Positions 22,700 through 36,566 are shown, counted from the stretch's first letter. The stretch: DNA of 64,000 nucleotides from Xiphophorus maculatus (GCF_002775205.1 NC_036443.1:11089698-11153697); one strand, 5' to 3'. The notes: generated from the letters alone by a model not told the origin. Numbers and translations are program-made.

Positions 22700-25526
22700 C
22701 TGATAAGAACAGCTAGCAAAGGTAAAAGATGCACCTAGTGAAATGTAATATTAAAAAATAGTAGTATTCTAAATGTACAAGAATTGACTACCTAACCAGA
22801 TCACGTTTGTGGCTATATTTGACTTTTCCACAGTTTATAAAATTAGATTATTGCATAATTTTGTGAAAAACATCAATAAAATACACTGGGAGAATCCTAG
22901 ATATTAATAAACAAATGCTTCCTCTTTATTTATCATAAATATTCATGAGATAAATGACTATTCAAACTTCTGGGGAAAAATACATTTGTATAAACACAGA
23001 CAAGATTGTTTTTTCACTGCACTTATAAAATATATAAACTGTAGTCATAAAAAGAGAACATTAAATGACAACACACTCATTATTGTACAAAAGAGAAAGT
23101 GACTCCTACAACCAAATACTTACAATTAATGTAAAACAATTTGACAACTTGTGTATAAAATTGATCTAAACTGATTGTTTTCAAAAAAAAAAATAAGTAC
23201 ATTGCTGAGGTCCAGTTATTGAGGACAGTTTCAGCCTTCAAAACAACAACTGTGAAACACTAGTGTAGAGGGCTTTTTCTTCTTCAAAACAAAAAGAGAA
23301 AAAGCAAAAGTGTGCAATTTCACAAAATGAGTAACATTGACTTAACTCATGAGTCACTTTGGCATCCACTGCTTATTTCTAAAATTAAAAAGAAAAATGA
23401 AGGAGGAGAAAGAGAGCGTACTGGCAGGTCGGCATACTGCTGTAACACAAGTTATATCCTTGAAAAAGAAAAAGCCTAGAGCCATCTATTTTTATTTTCA
23501 TCTCTATCCCTGCATACTTTAAGAATGAAAACAGTCCTGCAGGTCAAGTTGTGGTTGAAGGAATGATGATCAGCAAGCCAGAGAGCAGCTGCTGTTATTG
23601 TGTTGCAGCTGCACACTCAGAGTCTTTGTGTTTACCAGTCGGAGTAAGAAAAAAAACAAGCCCTGAGAAGGAGAGACTATACTGCATGCTTTCACATCTC
23701 GCCATGGCTACTGAGCGCAGGCTTTCAACTATTCGCTAAGTTCCTGCAAACATCTTCCCGCCTATACATCTCTCAGTATCACGCTGTGTGCAAGAGCAGA
23801 AGCAGCACTGTTCTGAAACAACAACGGAGTCACGCAATTTCTTTAGAAAAGGCTTACAAGTTAATTCTTGGAGTAAAGATGCTTTTGGTGAGTACAGCTG
23901 GAGGGTGTTCATTGATGCGTTCAAAGTCTGATCTTAGCATATTTGTAAAAATCTAAGCTTCCCGGAGAACTAATTTCCTCCTTTAAAGTGACGTCTTTTA
24001 ACTGGTTACCAAACACAACTTTACCACCATGACCAAAGTTACTACACAAGCTGGGAGTACAAATAGGTGTCAAACATCAATGGTCCCTCGCAACTTCTGC
24101 TTTTATAAAAGACTCACTTTACTTGTGTATGAAACTTGAATTGCACCAAAGTATCTAACATCTATTTTGTTTCTGCCTTATCTATTTATTACACATGTAA
24201 ACATATGAGTCCAGAGAGTCTGGCACCCCTGGTAGAAATGTATACAAAGACTTGCTTTGATCACAATTGTTTTATCAGAGTGGAAAAAAAAATCCAGTCA
24301 TTATTTTTAGTATACTGGTTCAATCTGTATTCAAATCCCTAAATATTTCTATCAAATAAATGCAGCTGAAGCACTTTTAATACCCAACATTACTTGTCTC
24401 AGTTGTTCATTGTCTAGGATTGATGAATTGATAATGTTTGACACAAAGGTCTAGTTTTCTTATCCATTCTTCAACGTAGGGAAGACCAAAAAACTTGCCT
24501 TTCAAGTAAAGCAGATGTACGTTGATCTGCATAAACTAAGAAACTGCTACATCCCCTAAACTTGCTTATGATTACAGTCCAAGCAATTATAAAAACTGTG
24601 TACACAATTGGAATTGTGACATGTCAGTCTTGTCATAAACCCAAGTTTGTCTTGCCACCAAGCAAAGTGAGGAGAATGGTAATAAAGTTAAAAGAAATTC
24701 CTAAGGATCACTGTTAGAGAACTAGAGTAATTTGAATTTATTTTGAGATTATATTACCACAGTAACAAATAATAATAATTTATAGTTTTTACACATCTTT
24801 TACCAAGGTGCTAAGACCCAGTATGGACTATTTAAAGAGTGGTAGTTCTAAAGTGAGCAAATTAATTTCTATCAAGGGAAAGACCAAGTTATAAGCTGGT
24901 ACAATCTCAGCCAGAGTTTCAGAGAACCTCAAATCTGGACTCTTATTAAGAATCAAATGCTTTTGGTCATCAGAATGTGTTTTTCCCCCATTAGAGAAAA
25001 CTCTCAAGGTATGACTTACAACTTTTGTTGACATCTTCAAAGGCTTCCAGGTAACATGGTAGCACGGTTTTACCAATGTTACGGTCCATGTTTGGTTTAG
25101 TACTGAGCAATAAAAGGGTCTTTAAACGTGGCATAAATAACCTCACAAAATGAGTGCATGGATCCATTTTTTTTATAGAAAAATCCTAAAAGCATCCTCT
25201 CTCTAACATCTCATGAGCTCCACTGTACTACCATCGATTCACCTGTAAAATCAGTACAAAGTCAAGGTGGTTTCTAAAGCTGAAAACCGATATGCCACAG
25301 TTTGGCAAAACTTTGTCACTTAACGGAGTGATCCAGTAAGGTCCATAAAAAAACAGCACTTTACAGTCAGGAGCCATGATGACAAATGTGAAAATATAAC
25401 ATTCTTCAGCTCAAAGAAAGAATCCTCCTTCAGTTCTTGGCTGAACAAAGCACATCCATATCCACAAAGGTTGGCCATGGAGGATACTAGGAACTTCAGT
25501 CAATAGCTTTAAACAGCAGACTGACC
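22700..25526. other. Spacer and probable 3' UTR side of TMEM51
   Basis: No coding exon is recognised. Part of this stretch nearest 25,526 must be the TMEM51 3' UTR, but I cannot fix the end: AATAAA on the minus strand occurs at several places (for example near 24,737 and 23,490). The wording tctggcacccctggtagaaa at about 24,219 resembles a recurrent fish DNA repeat and has a relative near 58,318. Confidence 0.45.
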
Positions 25527-27538
25527 TTAAAGTGGAGGCACCTTATCTTCATATTGTGGCGGAGGGGTAAGAGGTTCAATACTGATTCCGGCTGCTGGCT
25601 GAGAGCTCCCCGTGTTTTTCATGGGAAGCTTTTCTGACTTAATCCTTCGGATTTTGATGGGGAGGAAATTGCGGTTGTTTTTCCCAGGTCTATGGCTTGA
25701 TGTAGAAATAGTAGCGCTGGGAGAGCTACAAGCCGGGGCAGGTTGAGGAATGGTGGAGTTGACGTCGGCGACCTCGTTTTCATACTGGATGCCGTCGACC
25801 TGGACGAGGTCATCGTAGGACGGCAGCTGGGAGACGCTTGGACGAAGGTTGCTCTGACGGACAGGGTACTGCCCGCTGCCTACCACCTCCTCGTAGCTTG
25901 GTACTGCGTAGCGCTGGGCCCGCTCCTCAGCCCTGCAGAGTTGTAAATACATAAATTAAAGGTCATGTGAACCACACACAGCTCTGGGAAAAAAAAATAA
26001 AAAAATCACCTATTTGTCAAATTCCCAACACAATTTCTGTATGTATGTAGTTAAACCAAGAACGATTCAGCAGACTCGTAAATTAAAGCTGTAGATTAGC
26101 TTCCTGAAACTTCACTGATATCAGAAACGTAAATATTTCCAAATGCATCTTTTCAAGTAATGACAGAAAGCTGTCGTGAAATTTTAATGGGATAAAAACA
26201 CTTGAGTAAAAATATCATGGCCAAATCCAGCGGAGTAGAAACACACAGAAATTACCAAAAATATTTTTAACTTCTGTAATGACTTGCTGGGAGTCTTAAA
26301 ACCACACGTTTCTTGTAACAAACAGACCAGTCCTTTTCTTTATCAACTCAGGTAAGACACTTCTAATGTCATCTCTGGTACAGCAGTGGGCTTAGCGTCA
26401 CAATCCTGTGATTATCCCTTTTTTTTTCAACCACCCTTTTCTTTTTCCTTCCATCTAAACTTTTAATTAATATGTTTGCTTACAGAGTTCTGAAAAGCTG
26501 GCATCTTTAACATTAATATTTCATGACTAACTCTCCTTGTGGAGGGTGTCACGACTATCTGCAAACAGTCACTTTTCATTGGGTAAGGAGTCAGCAGCCT
26601 TACCCGAGCCAAAGAACAACATGTCTGTACCAAAACGTCATAATAATCATATAAATAAATAAATTCTGTTTGTCATGAATATGACTACATAATGAGTTTT
26701 ACTTTTCAACAGAATTTACAACAGAATATAAATAAAATCTTTGATAAAGCAATACAACTCTGAAATTATACAAGATGTTTGTTTTCACTCTCATGAATCA
26801 CTCATCTGAGGCTGTACAATATCAATAAAATATTTAATTGTGATACTAAAAACTGTGAAAATGATACTAATTACTATTAACCTACATTTCCTCAACCATT
26901 TTCATTCTTTATCATTTTATAATGCCCACAACATCTCTCCATAAGCTTTAGCAAGTCAGCTATTAAGTAAAAACGTAGGAGAAAATAAAGAAAAACTCTC
27001 ATAAAAAGAAGACTTTCTGTGCTCTAAACAGACTTCAGTCTAACATTTGGCGATTGTCAACACACAATCACCAATAAAATGAGGTCAAGTCGCAAGCAGA
27101 GTAAACTCACGTTTCTCTCTCCTCCTGCTCCCTCGCAGCGTCTCTCTGGTTTTGGATCTCCTGGCGTCTCAGCTGCTCCCGCTGTTTGTTCCTCAATCCC
27201 AGACACAGAGACAGCAGCAGCATAGCCACCCCGGAGCCAGCCAGCACAAAGGCCACAGAGGACGCTTTATTTCTCTTGCCATCGATTCCATCATCGCCCC
27301 CTGAACCGCTGCTGCTGTTATTAAAACCTGTGTTTGCGGGCACCAAGCTCCACACAATCATCACTACTCCGAGGGCGACGAGGCCGACTCCCAAAGCACA
27401 CAGAGCATACTGTGAGCCTGAATTTCCATTGTTTTCTCGGTTGCTCATCTGGTTAGTGTTGTTGTTGTTATTGGTGTTGCTGCTGCTGCTGACGGTCGTC
27501 ACTACTATTCCAGGGGGGCCGTCCACAGTGGATCGCAT
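25527..27538 (-). CDS. tmem51: Transmembrane protein 51
   Basis: Two coding exons, 27111-27538 and 25527-25932, joined in phase 2 by GT-AG sites, encode 277 residues. TMEM51 is a two-pass membrane protein of poorly known function. Membrane helices lie at about residues 44-66 (YALCALGVGL...) and 94-115 (SSVAFVLAGS...), separated by a loop with two NXS glycosylation sequons (Asn73, Asn74). The cytoplasmic tail carries three PY-type motifs (VPSYEEV, LPSYDDL, PPPQYED), candidates for WW-domain ligases, and the blocks KIRRIKSEKL and SIEPLTPPPQYE, which are hallmarks of vertebrate TMEM51. The N-terminus is longer than in mammals and rich in Asn and Ser; Met31 is an alternative start closer to the mammalian length, but the first ATG has the better context. 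The coding exon begins at an acceptor at 27,589, giving 51 nt of 5' UTR in the same exon. Confidence 0.95.
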
Positions 27539-27589
27539 TTTGTTTAAATGTCAGTACTTCAGTCAGATCAGGTCCAGTGAAGTCAAACA

Positions 27590-28650
27590 CTGTGGAGAGA
27601 AAGGCATATTAGCAAGAGAACAGACTGGGAAGTTTAATAAAAAAAAAAAAAAGAAAAAGGAATATAAATGCATATAAAAATACTTATTTTTCCCTTTAAG
27701 ATTACAGAAAGGCTTACAGTGATGAGAACGCCTAATTCTCGTGTCTCTTAGGTGGCGACTGAAGTTAGACTGCTCTCTATAGTCTCACCTCAGACGCCTC
27801 TACTGCTTAAGGTTTCATAGTCCAGCTTTTCAGAGAACTGAACGAACATAAAATTCACTGTAGTAAAATAAATCCAAGCCTTTCCGAGTCACAGGCGACC
27901 TGCGTGGTAAAATATTTACAGCAGCCTCACCTTTCAAAGTCACCTGTGCCACAGTTAGCGCTACCAATGCTAATAAAAAGGGTAGTGGCCGCTGTAAATC
28001 TAATGCCTCAAGAAATATTACTTAGTCGTGTTCTCCACAGGTTTACTGAGTTCTTATCAGCCACTAAATCAAAATTCTGCACTCTTATGTGAATATTGTG
28101 AATTTATGAGGTTACATTACTTGAAGTATTTATTAGCATTTATACCAAGTAGAATGGTTCTCTGAAATGCAGTAAGCATGTCAGATGTGTGTACTTGTCT
28201 ACATACAATGAACATGGTAATGATCACATAGCTAATCATTTCTATTTTAATAAATAACCTTGTGACGTGAACTTGGCGAGAAGACGTAATTTACCTGGAA
28301 TTGGGGGGTTGGGCAATATGAATGTGCTGATAATGTTTTGAAGCTTAGATATAATTGAATTATCTTTAACGGACATTCCGTTTATTGTTGTTCTCTGCTA
28401 TGTGCCAGACTTTTCTCCTAAGTTCATAAATGACCTTTGATCTAAAAGGAGTGCAATTAATCAGAATGTCATTGTTTCGTAACCTTTAAAATTGAAAAAC
28501 AGTTTCTGAGTTGGGACACTTCAAAGTCTAATGTCTGTAAAGAAATATTTATTGCATTACATTCTCTACTGTGTTAGTGATTTTTATCAAGTCTTCTTTC
28601 TTTTCTTTTCTGAAAAGAAACAAAGATTACAGATTCTTACAAAAGTATCA
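27590..28650. other. Probable 5' intron of TMEM51
   Basis: The CTCCACAG acceptor at 27,590 shows that the transcript continues upstream through an intron. Nothing coding is recognised here. Confidence 0.45.
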
Positions 28651-28652
28651 AA

Positions 28653-29654
28653 CCAAGGATGTCTTGATTTGATAGCATGATTGGAAATCAGACCCAACCA
28701 GGTAGTTTAAGGCTCGATCGGAATCGGGTGTCACATCATGACCATATGTATATTTATTCTTAAACTAAATAGGAATGAAAACAGAACGATAACAGTTATG
28801 TGATGGTACTTTAATGTTTTGAAACAACACATGAGTAACACTTTGCAGCAGTGAAGGCCGTAAAGCTAGCAAAACATGTAATCAGCTTGAAATGGAAGCA
28901 TTTTTGCCAATTTAGTGGAGTTGTCGATGTATTTAAAGACTTTTCAGACCACTCTAGCAACTTTGACAAATCTAGCAACTTTCTTTGGTTTATTGGACAA
29001 AACGGGAAGGCACCGATCGTACTGCAGTTGCAGTGAGAGCTGCCATGAGTCTCTCCCACTTCAGAAGCAGTTGTAGGCGGTCAGTCTGACTAACAGCAGA
29101 ATCGTCATGGAGCAGCCTGCAGTAGAGCAGAGAGGAGACCTGCTCAATTCAAACATTGCATAGGAATCAAGCATGTGCAAATCTGCCGGTGATCCGGATC
29201 TGGATTACAGTAAATATTATGCAAGTATATTTTTTAATGTTACCAAATGTTTGTTTTTTTTAAACCTGACCTGTCACAACAAAATAAATCCCTGCATTTC
29301 ATTCACACGGCCTCAGTCACTGATTCATCTCCTCCACTGTGTGTGCCTCTGATCAACCTCTTTTCATTGATTTTGATATTATATATATATAGTCTATGTT
29401 CAGGAAGAGTATTTACATTACTAAATTCAATTTATTAAATTATTTAATGAATTTGTAGCTCTAAATGTTTTGAGTATTGTTTTAATCACTTTGACCTTGC
29501 CAGCGTTGATATTCCTGCCTGGATCACACATGAACAACTATGCAAGTTACACATGACATATCGGATCGGGACTTGGTATCGGCTGATACGCAAAATCAAA
29601 GGACTTGGAGGCAAAGAAAAAAAAAAAAAAGAGAAATGATTGGCACATCCCTAA
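28653..29654. mobile_element. hAT-like DNA transposon remnant, about 1 kb
   Basis: The right end reads gattggcacatcccta (29,638-29,653) after atcggatcgggacttggtat (29,559-29,578). The left end (caaggatgtcttgatttg, 28,653-28,670, then gatcggaatcgggt near 28,716) looks like a worn inverted copy. This 'tagggatgtgccaatc' type of terminus is common on fish hAT-like elements. The interior has no intact transposase. Family naming is from memory. Confidence 0.5.
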
Positions 29655-29659
29655 TGCAA

Positions 29660-31130
29660 ACTAATTCTAACTTTTCTGTACACGCACTTGCATTACAACC
29701 AGAAACCTTAATGTGCTCCGATCACATGTTGACACTTCGATTTTTAGCCCATGCTCTTCCTTCCGATTTGCCATCAGCTTTGACGTTGTGGAACTCTGTA
29801 TTGATGGTGATTTTTCTGTATTACATTGCAAATAACATTTTGTACGTGGGCCAACTTTTATTTCTGTCTCCGTCATCTGACACGAACACCAACTTCTACA
29901 TATTTGTTGTGTGACCTACATGGAATGAGGCAAACTTTAATTGACTAACGTTGTGTTATAAATAGATTCAAACATCTGAATCTATTCCAGAGTTCTTGTG
30001 GGTGTTCTGGCTGCTTCTCTGATTAATGTTTCCTCGCTATGTCTTGGTAGCTTCACAGGTCTGCCACATCCATTTTAGATGATGAACTGAGAAGCGTTCA
30101 AACTACTAGATTTTCTTTCAGAACCTAAACTTGCTTTACTCTTCTCCATAATTTAAACTCTATCTGTATGAGGCCATTTATGTTAATGGCCGCCACGGAT
30201 TTTGGTAATCATTTAACATACACTATGCAATTTTTTTCTTTCCACTTCACAGTTAGGAGCTACATAATTATGTGTGTTTCTCACATAATTAAATCAAACG
30301 CAACATGATAAATAGTTGAAAAGGTTCCACCTAGATTTGTTTTCATTTTTTGCCACAACATTTACCTCTACTTGCAACAATGTGAAATTAATCAGTGTGT
30401 ATCTTAAGAATTATCATGTATTCTTGCCAGTGGGCCATCTTTTGATAAACAAAGAAAGTTGGACTTTATATTAAGTGTTGTCTACTGTACAAACAGGCCT
30501 GGGTCTGCTGAAACCGAGCGGGGTGTTGGTTTAACCAAGCGTTAAACTGAGGGGATATCCCCAGCCTAAGAATGCAAGGCATGTCCCAGGATAAAACTCA
30601 TAACGAACAGCTGGACAAATGAACCTTTCTGCTTTTTTTATGAGGAAAAAAATACCAACACAGACATGTTGTGCAATCCAGAGGTACAAAGGAATTTATG
30701 AGAGGATGGGACAGTTTATCGGACAGAGCTGGGACTGTTACACTTTACCAAGATATTGACAGGCTGGGGGGGAAAAAACACTCGAGAACAAGAGGAATGT
30801 CTGGTATCATGTGTCAAGACTGTGTCAGATAACTAAGAGAATTGCATTCAGAAGCAAGGCTTGATGTCTTCAACATGTTGTACACACTGTTTTATTATCC
30901 AAAAAGTGTCAAGGGGATGTTTCTTTGATTGTTACTAAACCAACACTAGTTGACCAACAGTGCCGCTCCAGGAAGTCATTTCGACCTCAATAACATAGGG
31001 TTGCAATTATACTTTAAACGGGTTTTTAATGCATCAAAAATGCGACCATTACCTTTATTTTTTTCCAACATTTGCGCGACACAAACTGATACTCGGGTTG
31101 CTACTTCGAATGAGTACACTGTGAACGTAC
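29660..31130. other. Probable TMEM51 intron, no gene seen
   Basis: Ordinary AT-rich sequence; open frames are short and unlike any family I know. Confidence 0.4.
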
Positions 31131-31134
31131 TCAC

Positions 31135-31330
31135 CTCTGTATCATTTGCCAGTCTTCCTTGTGTTTCTTTCTTTCCTTCGTTGTTTCTTTCACAAAGCTA
31201 TAAGCCGCTATGCTGCTCTCGTTTAATTTGAACGAGTTTGATTGTTTGAGGCCGTTTGCGAATAAGGAACTTTCGTCTGAGAAGGATGGGCCCGGGCAGA
31301 TTGAGAAGCAGGAAGGAGGGGGCTTTCGGC
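31135..31330 (-). promoter_or_regulatory. tmem51: Candidate TMEM51 promoter and non-coding first exon
   Basis: On the minus strand a strong donor (CAGAG|GTGAGTACG) ends an exon at 31,135. Upstream (31,270-31,340) is a locally GC-rich stretch (gggcccgggc, ggcggcagcgc). It lies 3.5 kb upstream of the acceptor that opens the TMEM51 coding exon, in the right orientation. Joining it to 27,589 would give a non-coding 5' exon. Without transcript data this is an inference. Confidence 0.4.
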
Positions 31331-31548
31331 GGCAGCGCACTTCCAGTTTGATTAACCCATTCACTCCTGGCTCACTTCACACTGGTAGCTTGGAGCTAAA
31401 TATGTTTGCATGACAACATTTTTCGACCCTACATGTTAAAACCACACCCACAGCATTTATTTTTATTGCTTTCTTTTTTTTGATGACAGGATATTTTTGA
31501 AAAATAGTATTTTCTATGTTCCTAAAGTAAGCTTACAATATCAATGGT

Positions 31549-31553
31549 ATATA

Positions 31554-31615
<62 letters not shown>
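31549..31615. repeat. (TA)n microsatellite
   Basis: About 65 bp of almost pure TA dinucleotide repeat with one early interruption (tatatatactata). Confidence 0.95.
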
Positions 31616-31619
<4 letters not shown>

Positions 31620-34217
31620 TCTTTTTTAAGTCTCGTGAGACAACTATTATGTGAGTAGGATTTAGCTCAGGTCAGGTTTTGAGTAGTGAGCTGGCCTGGG
31701 CTCACAGTGGGTTTAGAACCCACTTGGGTGGTCTAGCTGGTTCTCATCTGGGTAGTAGCCTAAGAAAATTAGTAGAACTGTGCAACACATTTAGTTCCCA
31801 CTTTCCATCTAGAGCTAACACTACAAGCCTAGTACTAGCAACACTGACTGCTTGAAAACAATGCCATCATAGGTTCACCATTGCCATAACCTAACATTCA
31901 ACATTCAATTCACAGTAGGTCTGTTCTCCACACGTGTGATGCTCTGTTTTATATGTATTTCTGTACCTGAGTTGCAGTGCCACGCACAAGCCGTTAAGAT
32001 GCAAATATTTATAGAAATGATGCGTTGGTTGTAAGGAATTTGTGATAAAGGACAAAGATTGTTTCAGAGAACATATTTTCATTTGGACATAGCCTAAAAA
32101 CTTTAGAGTTGATGTGGACCTAACTTTGATATCATTCGTATCATTTCACAAATGATACAAACAAGTATAATTTATAAAGGATACTTGTTTGGATTGGTCG
32201 CCCAAACTAGCTCTTGCCTACAGACATACTTCCTCCTACATTTGGTGCCGGTTCTAATTTCCCTTTAGAGCCACTGTGAAGAGTGTCAGGAAAATAAACA
32301 TAACATTCAGTGTTTATGATAGTTAATGATGACACAACCAATAATAATAATAAAAAAAAAGACATACTGTCTCCAAATGCCTAAGAATAGCCTGAAAGGT
32401 CAGGCCTACAAGTGTTATTAGGTTAAAATGAGGGCTGGTAATCAGTACTTGTCTAAGTAATTTGATTTAAGTGCAATTTGAAGAGGCTTTTGTCAGAGCA
32501 CCACGCAGCATAGTGTGATGAGATTGTAAACCATATACAGACAAAAGAAATGTGGAATATGTTTGATGCAATTTTAGAATTCAGGTTTGGAAAAGAGGAA
32601 AAAAGTATTTTCTCTAAAAAAAATCTGTCTCTGAAGTAAAATCTCCTTAATGAATCAAGCCACTTTTGTCATGCAACGTTAGTCTGTACAGTATTTCAAT
32701 CACAAAGAGCTGTCTGCATGCAATTTTTGGTAGGTTAAAATCTTTTCAGGTCTCATGCTTAAAAACCTTGCCTACTAATGATATATTTGTCCAGTTAAAT
32801 TGAGTTTTACTGTTTTTTATGACCATTTCTAACAGGTTTTAGTGACCATGAATGCTAAAGGTCAAAGAGAGTATTGGGAACATCATAATCAGAAAAACAA
32901 TATCTGGGTCAGGCAGTTTTCTATTAATTGTTGGCTGAATGATTTTACATCTCAGCTTGGAAATGAGAGTACGTCTCTTCAATCCAATGACTAGCAGATG
33001 TGTTACACAGCAGAGGTGAAATTTCTCATACTTTGTCACATTACTGTGAAGTTCGCTGAACAGAATTATGCAACAATCCTATCACAAATAATGCCATAAT
33101 GCCTCTGTTATCTACCAGACTAGGTCATCAAAGGTACTAAAATGTTTCTCAGGTAGTGACAATAAAATGTTAACTAGGCTTAGTACAACAACAACATCTT
33201 CAAATGTCAGCAGAGTTTTGCAATAGTTTGAAAGTTTATGATGAAATTTCTAGGAAAGTGTAATTAACCTTGTCCTTCATGCATTTTTACGACAACAATC
33301 AATAAGGTCTAACATCAGCAGCACAGAATAATTTAGTACGTCTACATCCAGTAAACCTAGTTTTATCATTGCTTGACTTTTACTTCCTCTTTGTAAATTT
33401 ACCACATACCTATAGTCATGCCTCAATTGCGCTTTGGGCACAGGCGGTCACATGACATGATTTATCTTTCATGATATGTTTTTGATGTGCGTCTGTGTTT
33501 TCAAGCTGACTTCTTCAAAATATGCTCCGCTTTGCTTCACACTTCACCTTTCCAATGCCAAAAGCTGCATCAACCTGCCAGAATGGGGAACAGTCCAGGT
33601 CTATCGCAGCATAATGGCAAAAATATTTCCAGCACTTGCCAAGTCGTTGTATTGTTCCTTTTCAATGAGGTTACTCTGGGCTCTGGGGAAGCTTTCTTCC
33701 TCTCAGGCATCACCGTGGTTCACTCTGTTACACTGCGCACACACATAGAGGAAGGTGCAATACGTGTACAGCCACTGTGAATGAGTCCTGATTAAATCTG
33801 CTTGTCTGGATTGATGCTACATCACCACCAGTTCGTAATCACATTTGCTGGCAGGGAAGGAAAACATTACACTTGGATTCGAGCTTGATTTAAATGGCAG
33901 AAGCTTCCCATTTAGTTACCTTAAAACTAAATATGTTCAAGTGGATCATTATATCACATCCACAAGAAGGTGGTTAAACAAAATAACCGTTATCTTCATT
34001 AGGTTTCTATCCTTTATGAGGTCATAAAGTAAGTCACATCAAATGCCGTGAATTTATTGATATGGTTGTAAAAGCTTGAACGGGAATTATGTTTCTTCAC
34101 TGACTGCTTCACCGTTGGAGCTTCCTCCTTAATTTCCACTGATGTCCAAGAGGATAGCCATCCACCCAACTTCTCTGTGATAAAGGTGGAGTCACTGTGA
34201 GTAACAGGAAGAAACTG

Positions 34218-34254
34218 CACCATATTAAACGACAACAAGTCGTTTAATATGGTG
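34218..34254. repeat. Perfect 15-bp inverted repeat with 7-nt loop
   Basis: Arms caccatattaaacga (34,218-34,232) and tcgtttaatatggtg (34,240-34,254). Confidence 0.85.
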
Positions 34255-35576
34255 AACCATGACTCATCCCACAGAACAGATGAGTAATGGAAAAGTTTGG
34301 AGATTTCATCTTACATGTGAGTATGAGCATTGAACCATGCATGTCCTTTATGGCACTGTTTTACTCCTTATTTTATGTTTAATAATTGCTTTTGTCTTGA
34401 AGGGCATTTCTTGATTTGTACATGGAATTTGCAGCAGCCTCTTTTGATCTAGGAAATGTGTGTTATATGACATTCACAGCATATCTGTGCTAAAACCTGA
34501 AGAAATAGTGGAAATAACAGAAACTGCAGCTACCCATTGGCCAGTACAACAGTTGGTTACAATGGAAACACTGGATGCAGGCTGGTGGACAGACATCACA
34601 GAGTAAGATATCACACTGATTTCTCATTTCACCTTTATTTCACCAGAAAACATTAATCTCATTGAGATTAAAAATCTATATTACAAGAGATGCATGGCCA
34701 AACAGCAGCACAGGGACAGTTTCGCACACAAAAACTTAAACATTAAAGTGTACAACAAAGAGTACAATCAGGTTTTAGAAGCATCTGCATCAGAATGTAT
34801 TACTTTCTAGGTTCTTTAAGAACTTAAAAGTGTTCAGAGAGACCAGCTCTTGGAAATTTAAGACATTCTGCGACTAATTCCAGGCAGATAGAGCTGCATG
34901 TTGACAAGACCACTTCTCCAATTCAATCCAGGTCAATGGGACTCAATGGGAAAGGATAAATGTTCTGTGAGCATAAGGAGTGTTTAAGTTGATATAACTT
35001 TGCAGGTAGCTATACAGAATTCTAATAATTGCTTTATGAATTATTATATAGTATTGGTTTAGTCTTCTGGTTGACAGAGGAGAATAATATACACTCTCAT
35101 ATCAAAATAGTGGCACTTTGAGACTTGTTTTAAAACTCAGAGTACCATGACATACTAAGTCAACCATATACAGTCTCTTAAAGGAAATACGTAGGCATGC
35201 ATACAACTTCCCCATAAAGCAAAATGGGTGAAAGGTTGCAGAAACAACATTTATTGCAAAATAAAGGCCACTGTTTGGTCTAAATATGAGCCTTTTGTCA
35301 ATTAGAATACAAAGATATTTAGCCTAAGAGAAACCCCCAATCCAGCAAGATTGTTATAGGTATGCAACTTATCAGCTTTGATCTTGAGTTTAAAAATTGA
35401 ATGTGACTGGATTCAAAGCAGATTACAAGTTACCAAGTGAATTTTGTACAGCACTGAAGGCTTTTTTGAGTTTGGGAAGTACCACTTCTTGTGAGCTACC
35501 AGAAAAACAAATGTATCAACAACATTCAGATTAAAAAAGTAGTGTTGGAGAAAATGTGAGTGCTCTGGAACTCATT

Positions 35577-35654
35577 TATAAGATACTCTCTTTATCATTA
35601 AGTATATAAGATACTCTCTTTATCTTTCACATTGTGACCTACAATGTGAAAGAT
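35577..35654. repeat. 20-bp direct repeat adjoining a 14-bp hairpin
   Basis: tataagatactctctttatc occurs at 35,577-35,596 and again at 35,605-35,624. The second copy runs into a perfect 14-bp inverted repeat (35,622-35,635 and 35,641-35,654) with a 5-nt loop. Confidence 0.85.
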
Positions 35655-36566
35655 CTTCAAAGATGTAATACCAGATAAATAGTGTTTAAGGTCAAGTACT
35701 CTTTTAATTACTCATTGTCAAAATTCAAAAGCTTTAGCTTAAACAAAATTTTCGATTTCTTTGTTAACTCCTCCTGCCTCTTGGTTGTCAAACAATAACA
35801 GATGATGGTCCCATCCTGTTTAATCTCCCATCATCTGAAGGACAATATTACGTCATCAATAACATTGCAAGGGAAATATAGTTTCATCTCATTGTGTCTT
35901 TGAGAAACATCTGTTTTTTTTTGTATTATTTGAAAAATTACTTTCACTGGTCCAGATGTATTTGAATTATGATCTTTATTTGATCACAAGCATTCTTTAT
36001 CCTTTCATTTTCAAAACTTTCATTTCATTTTATTACAGCACACATCTTTTGTTGGCATTGTAATATTTACTGCACGGGATAGATCTCCAAAGGAGGTGCT
36101 ACATTTCTTCAGACACAATGGTGTGATTGTACATAAAAAATTTTACACATAAAAACTTATAAATTTTATTTAGATTTTTCTCAACTGTCCACCACATTAA
36201 GAAGGTGTCACAATGGAGAGAACAGGATGAAACAAGAGCATTTAACACTGTAATCCTTTTCTTTTTTTAATCTTTAAGTAGCCTGTATAATACAAAGAGT
36301 CAATTCTTTGGGTAGAATAATCGGTTTGACTGTAAGTGTTAGTCAACATAAGCAAACCACCAAGAAACATTAATACACATAATAGAAAAATAAGTCTGTC
36401 AGTTCTCTGACATTAGAGCAAAAGAAAAAGTGACAGTCCAAACCAGCAAATAATTGCTTGTGCACAATTTACTTAAATCAAGAAAAAAAACATACTCTTT
36501 TATTCAAAGTGCAATCTGTCCTGTATATGTAGCAGAGTATTCACTGCATTTTCAGCTCTATTGCCA

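Larger units (their letters stand above)
31620..36560. other. Spacer between TMEM51 and KAZN 3' ends/flanks
   Basis: No gene is recognised. Two perfect hairpins are listed separately. The stretch at 34,600-35,560 has the look of an old dispersed repeat, but I cannot name it. The first AATAAA on the minus strand after the KAZN stop is near 36,498-36,503. Confidence 0.4.

Noticed and set aside
27186-27677. 163-codon plus-strand open frame
   Set aside because: It is antisense to the first TMEM51 coding exon; its leucine-rich runs come from the complement of Asn/Gln/Ser-rich codons and repeats.
29540-29914. 124-codon plus-strand open frame
   Set aside because: It begins inside the hAT-like remnant and runs into unique sequence without any protein signature.
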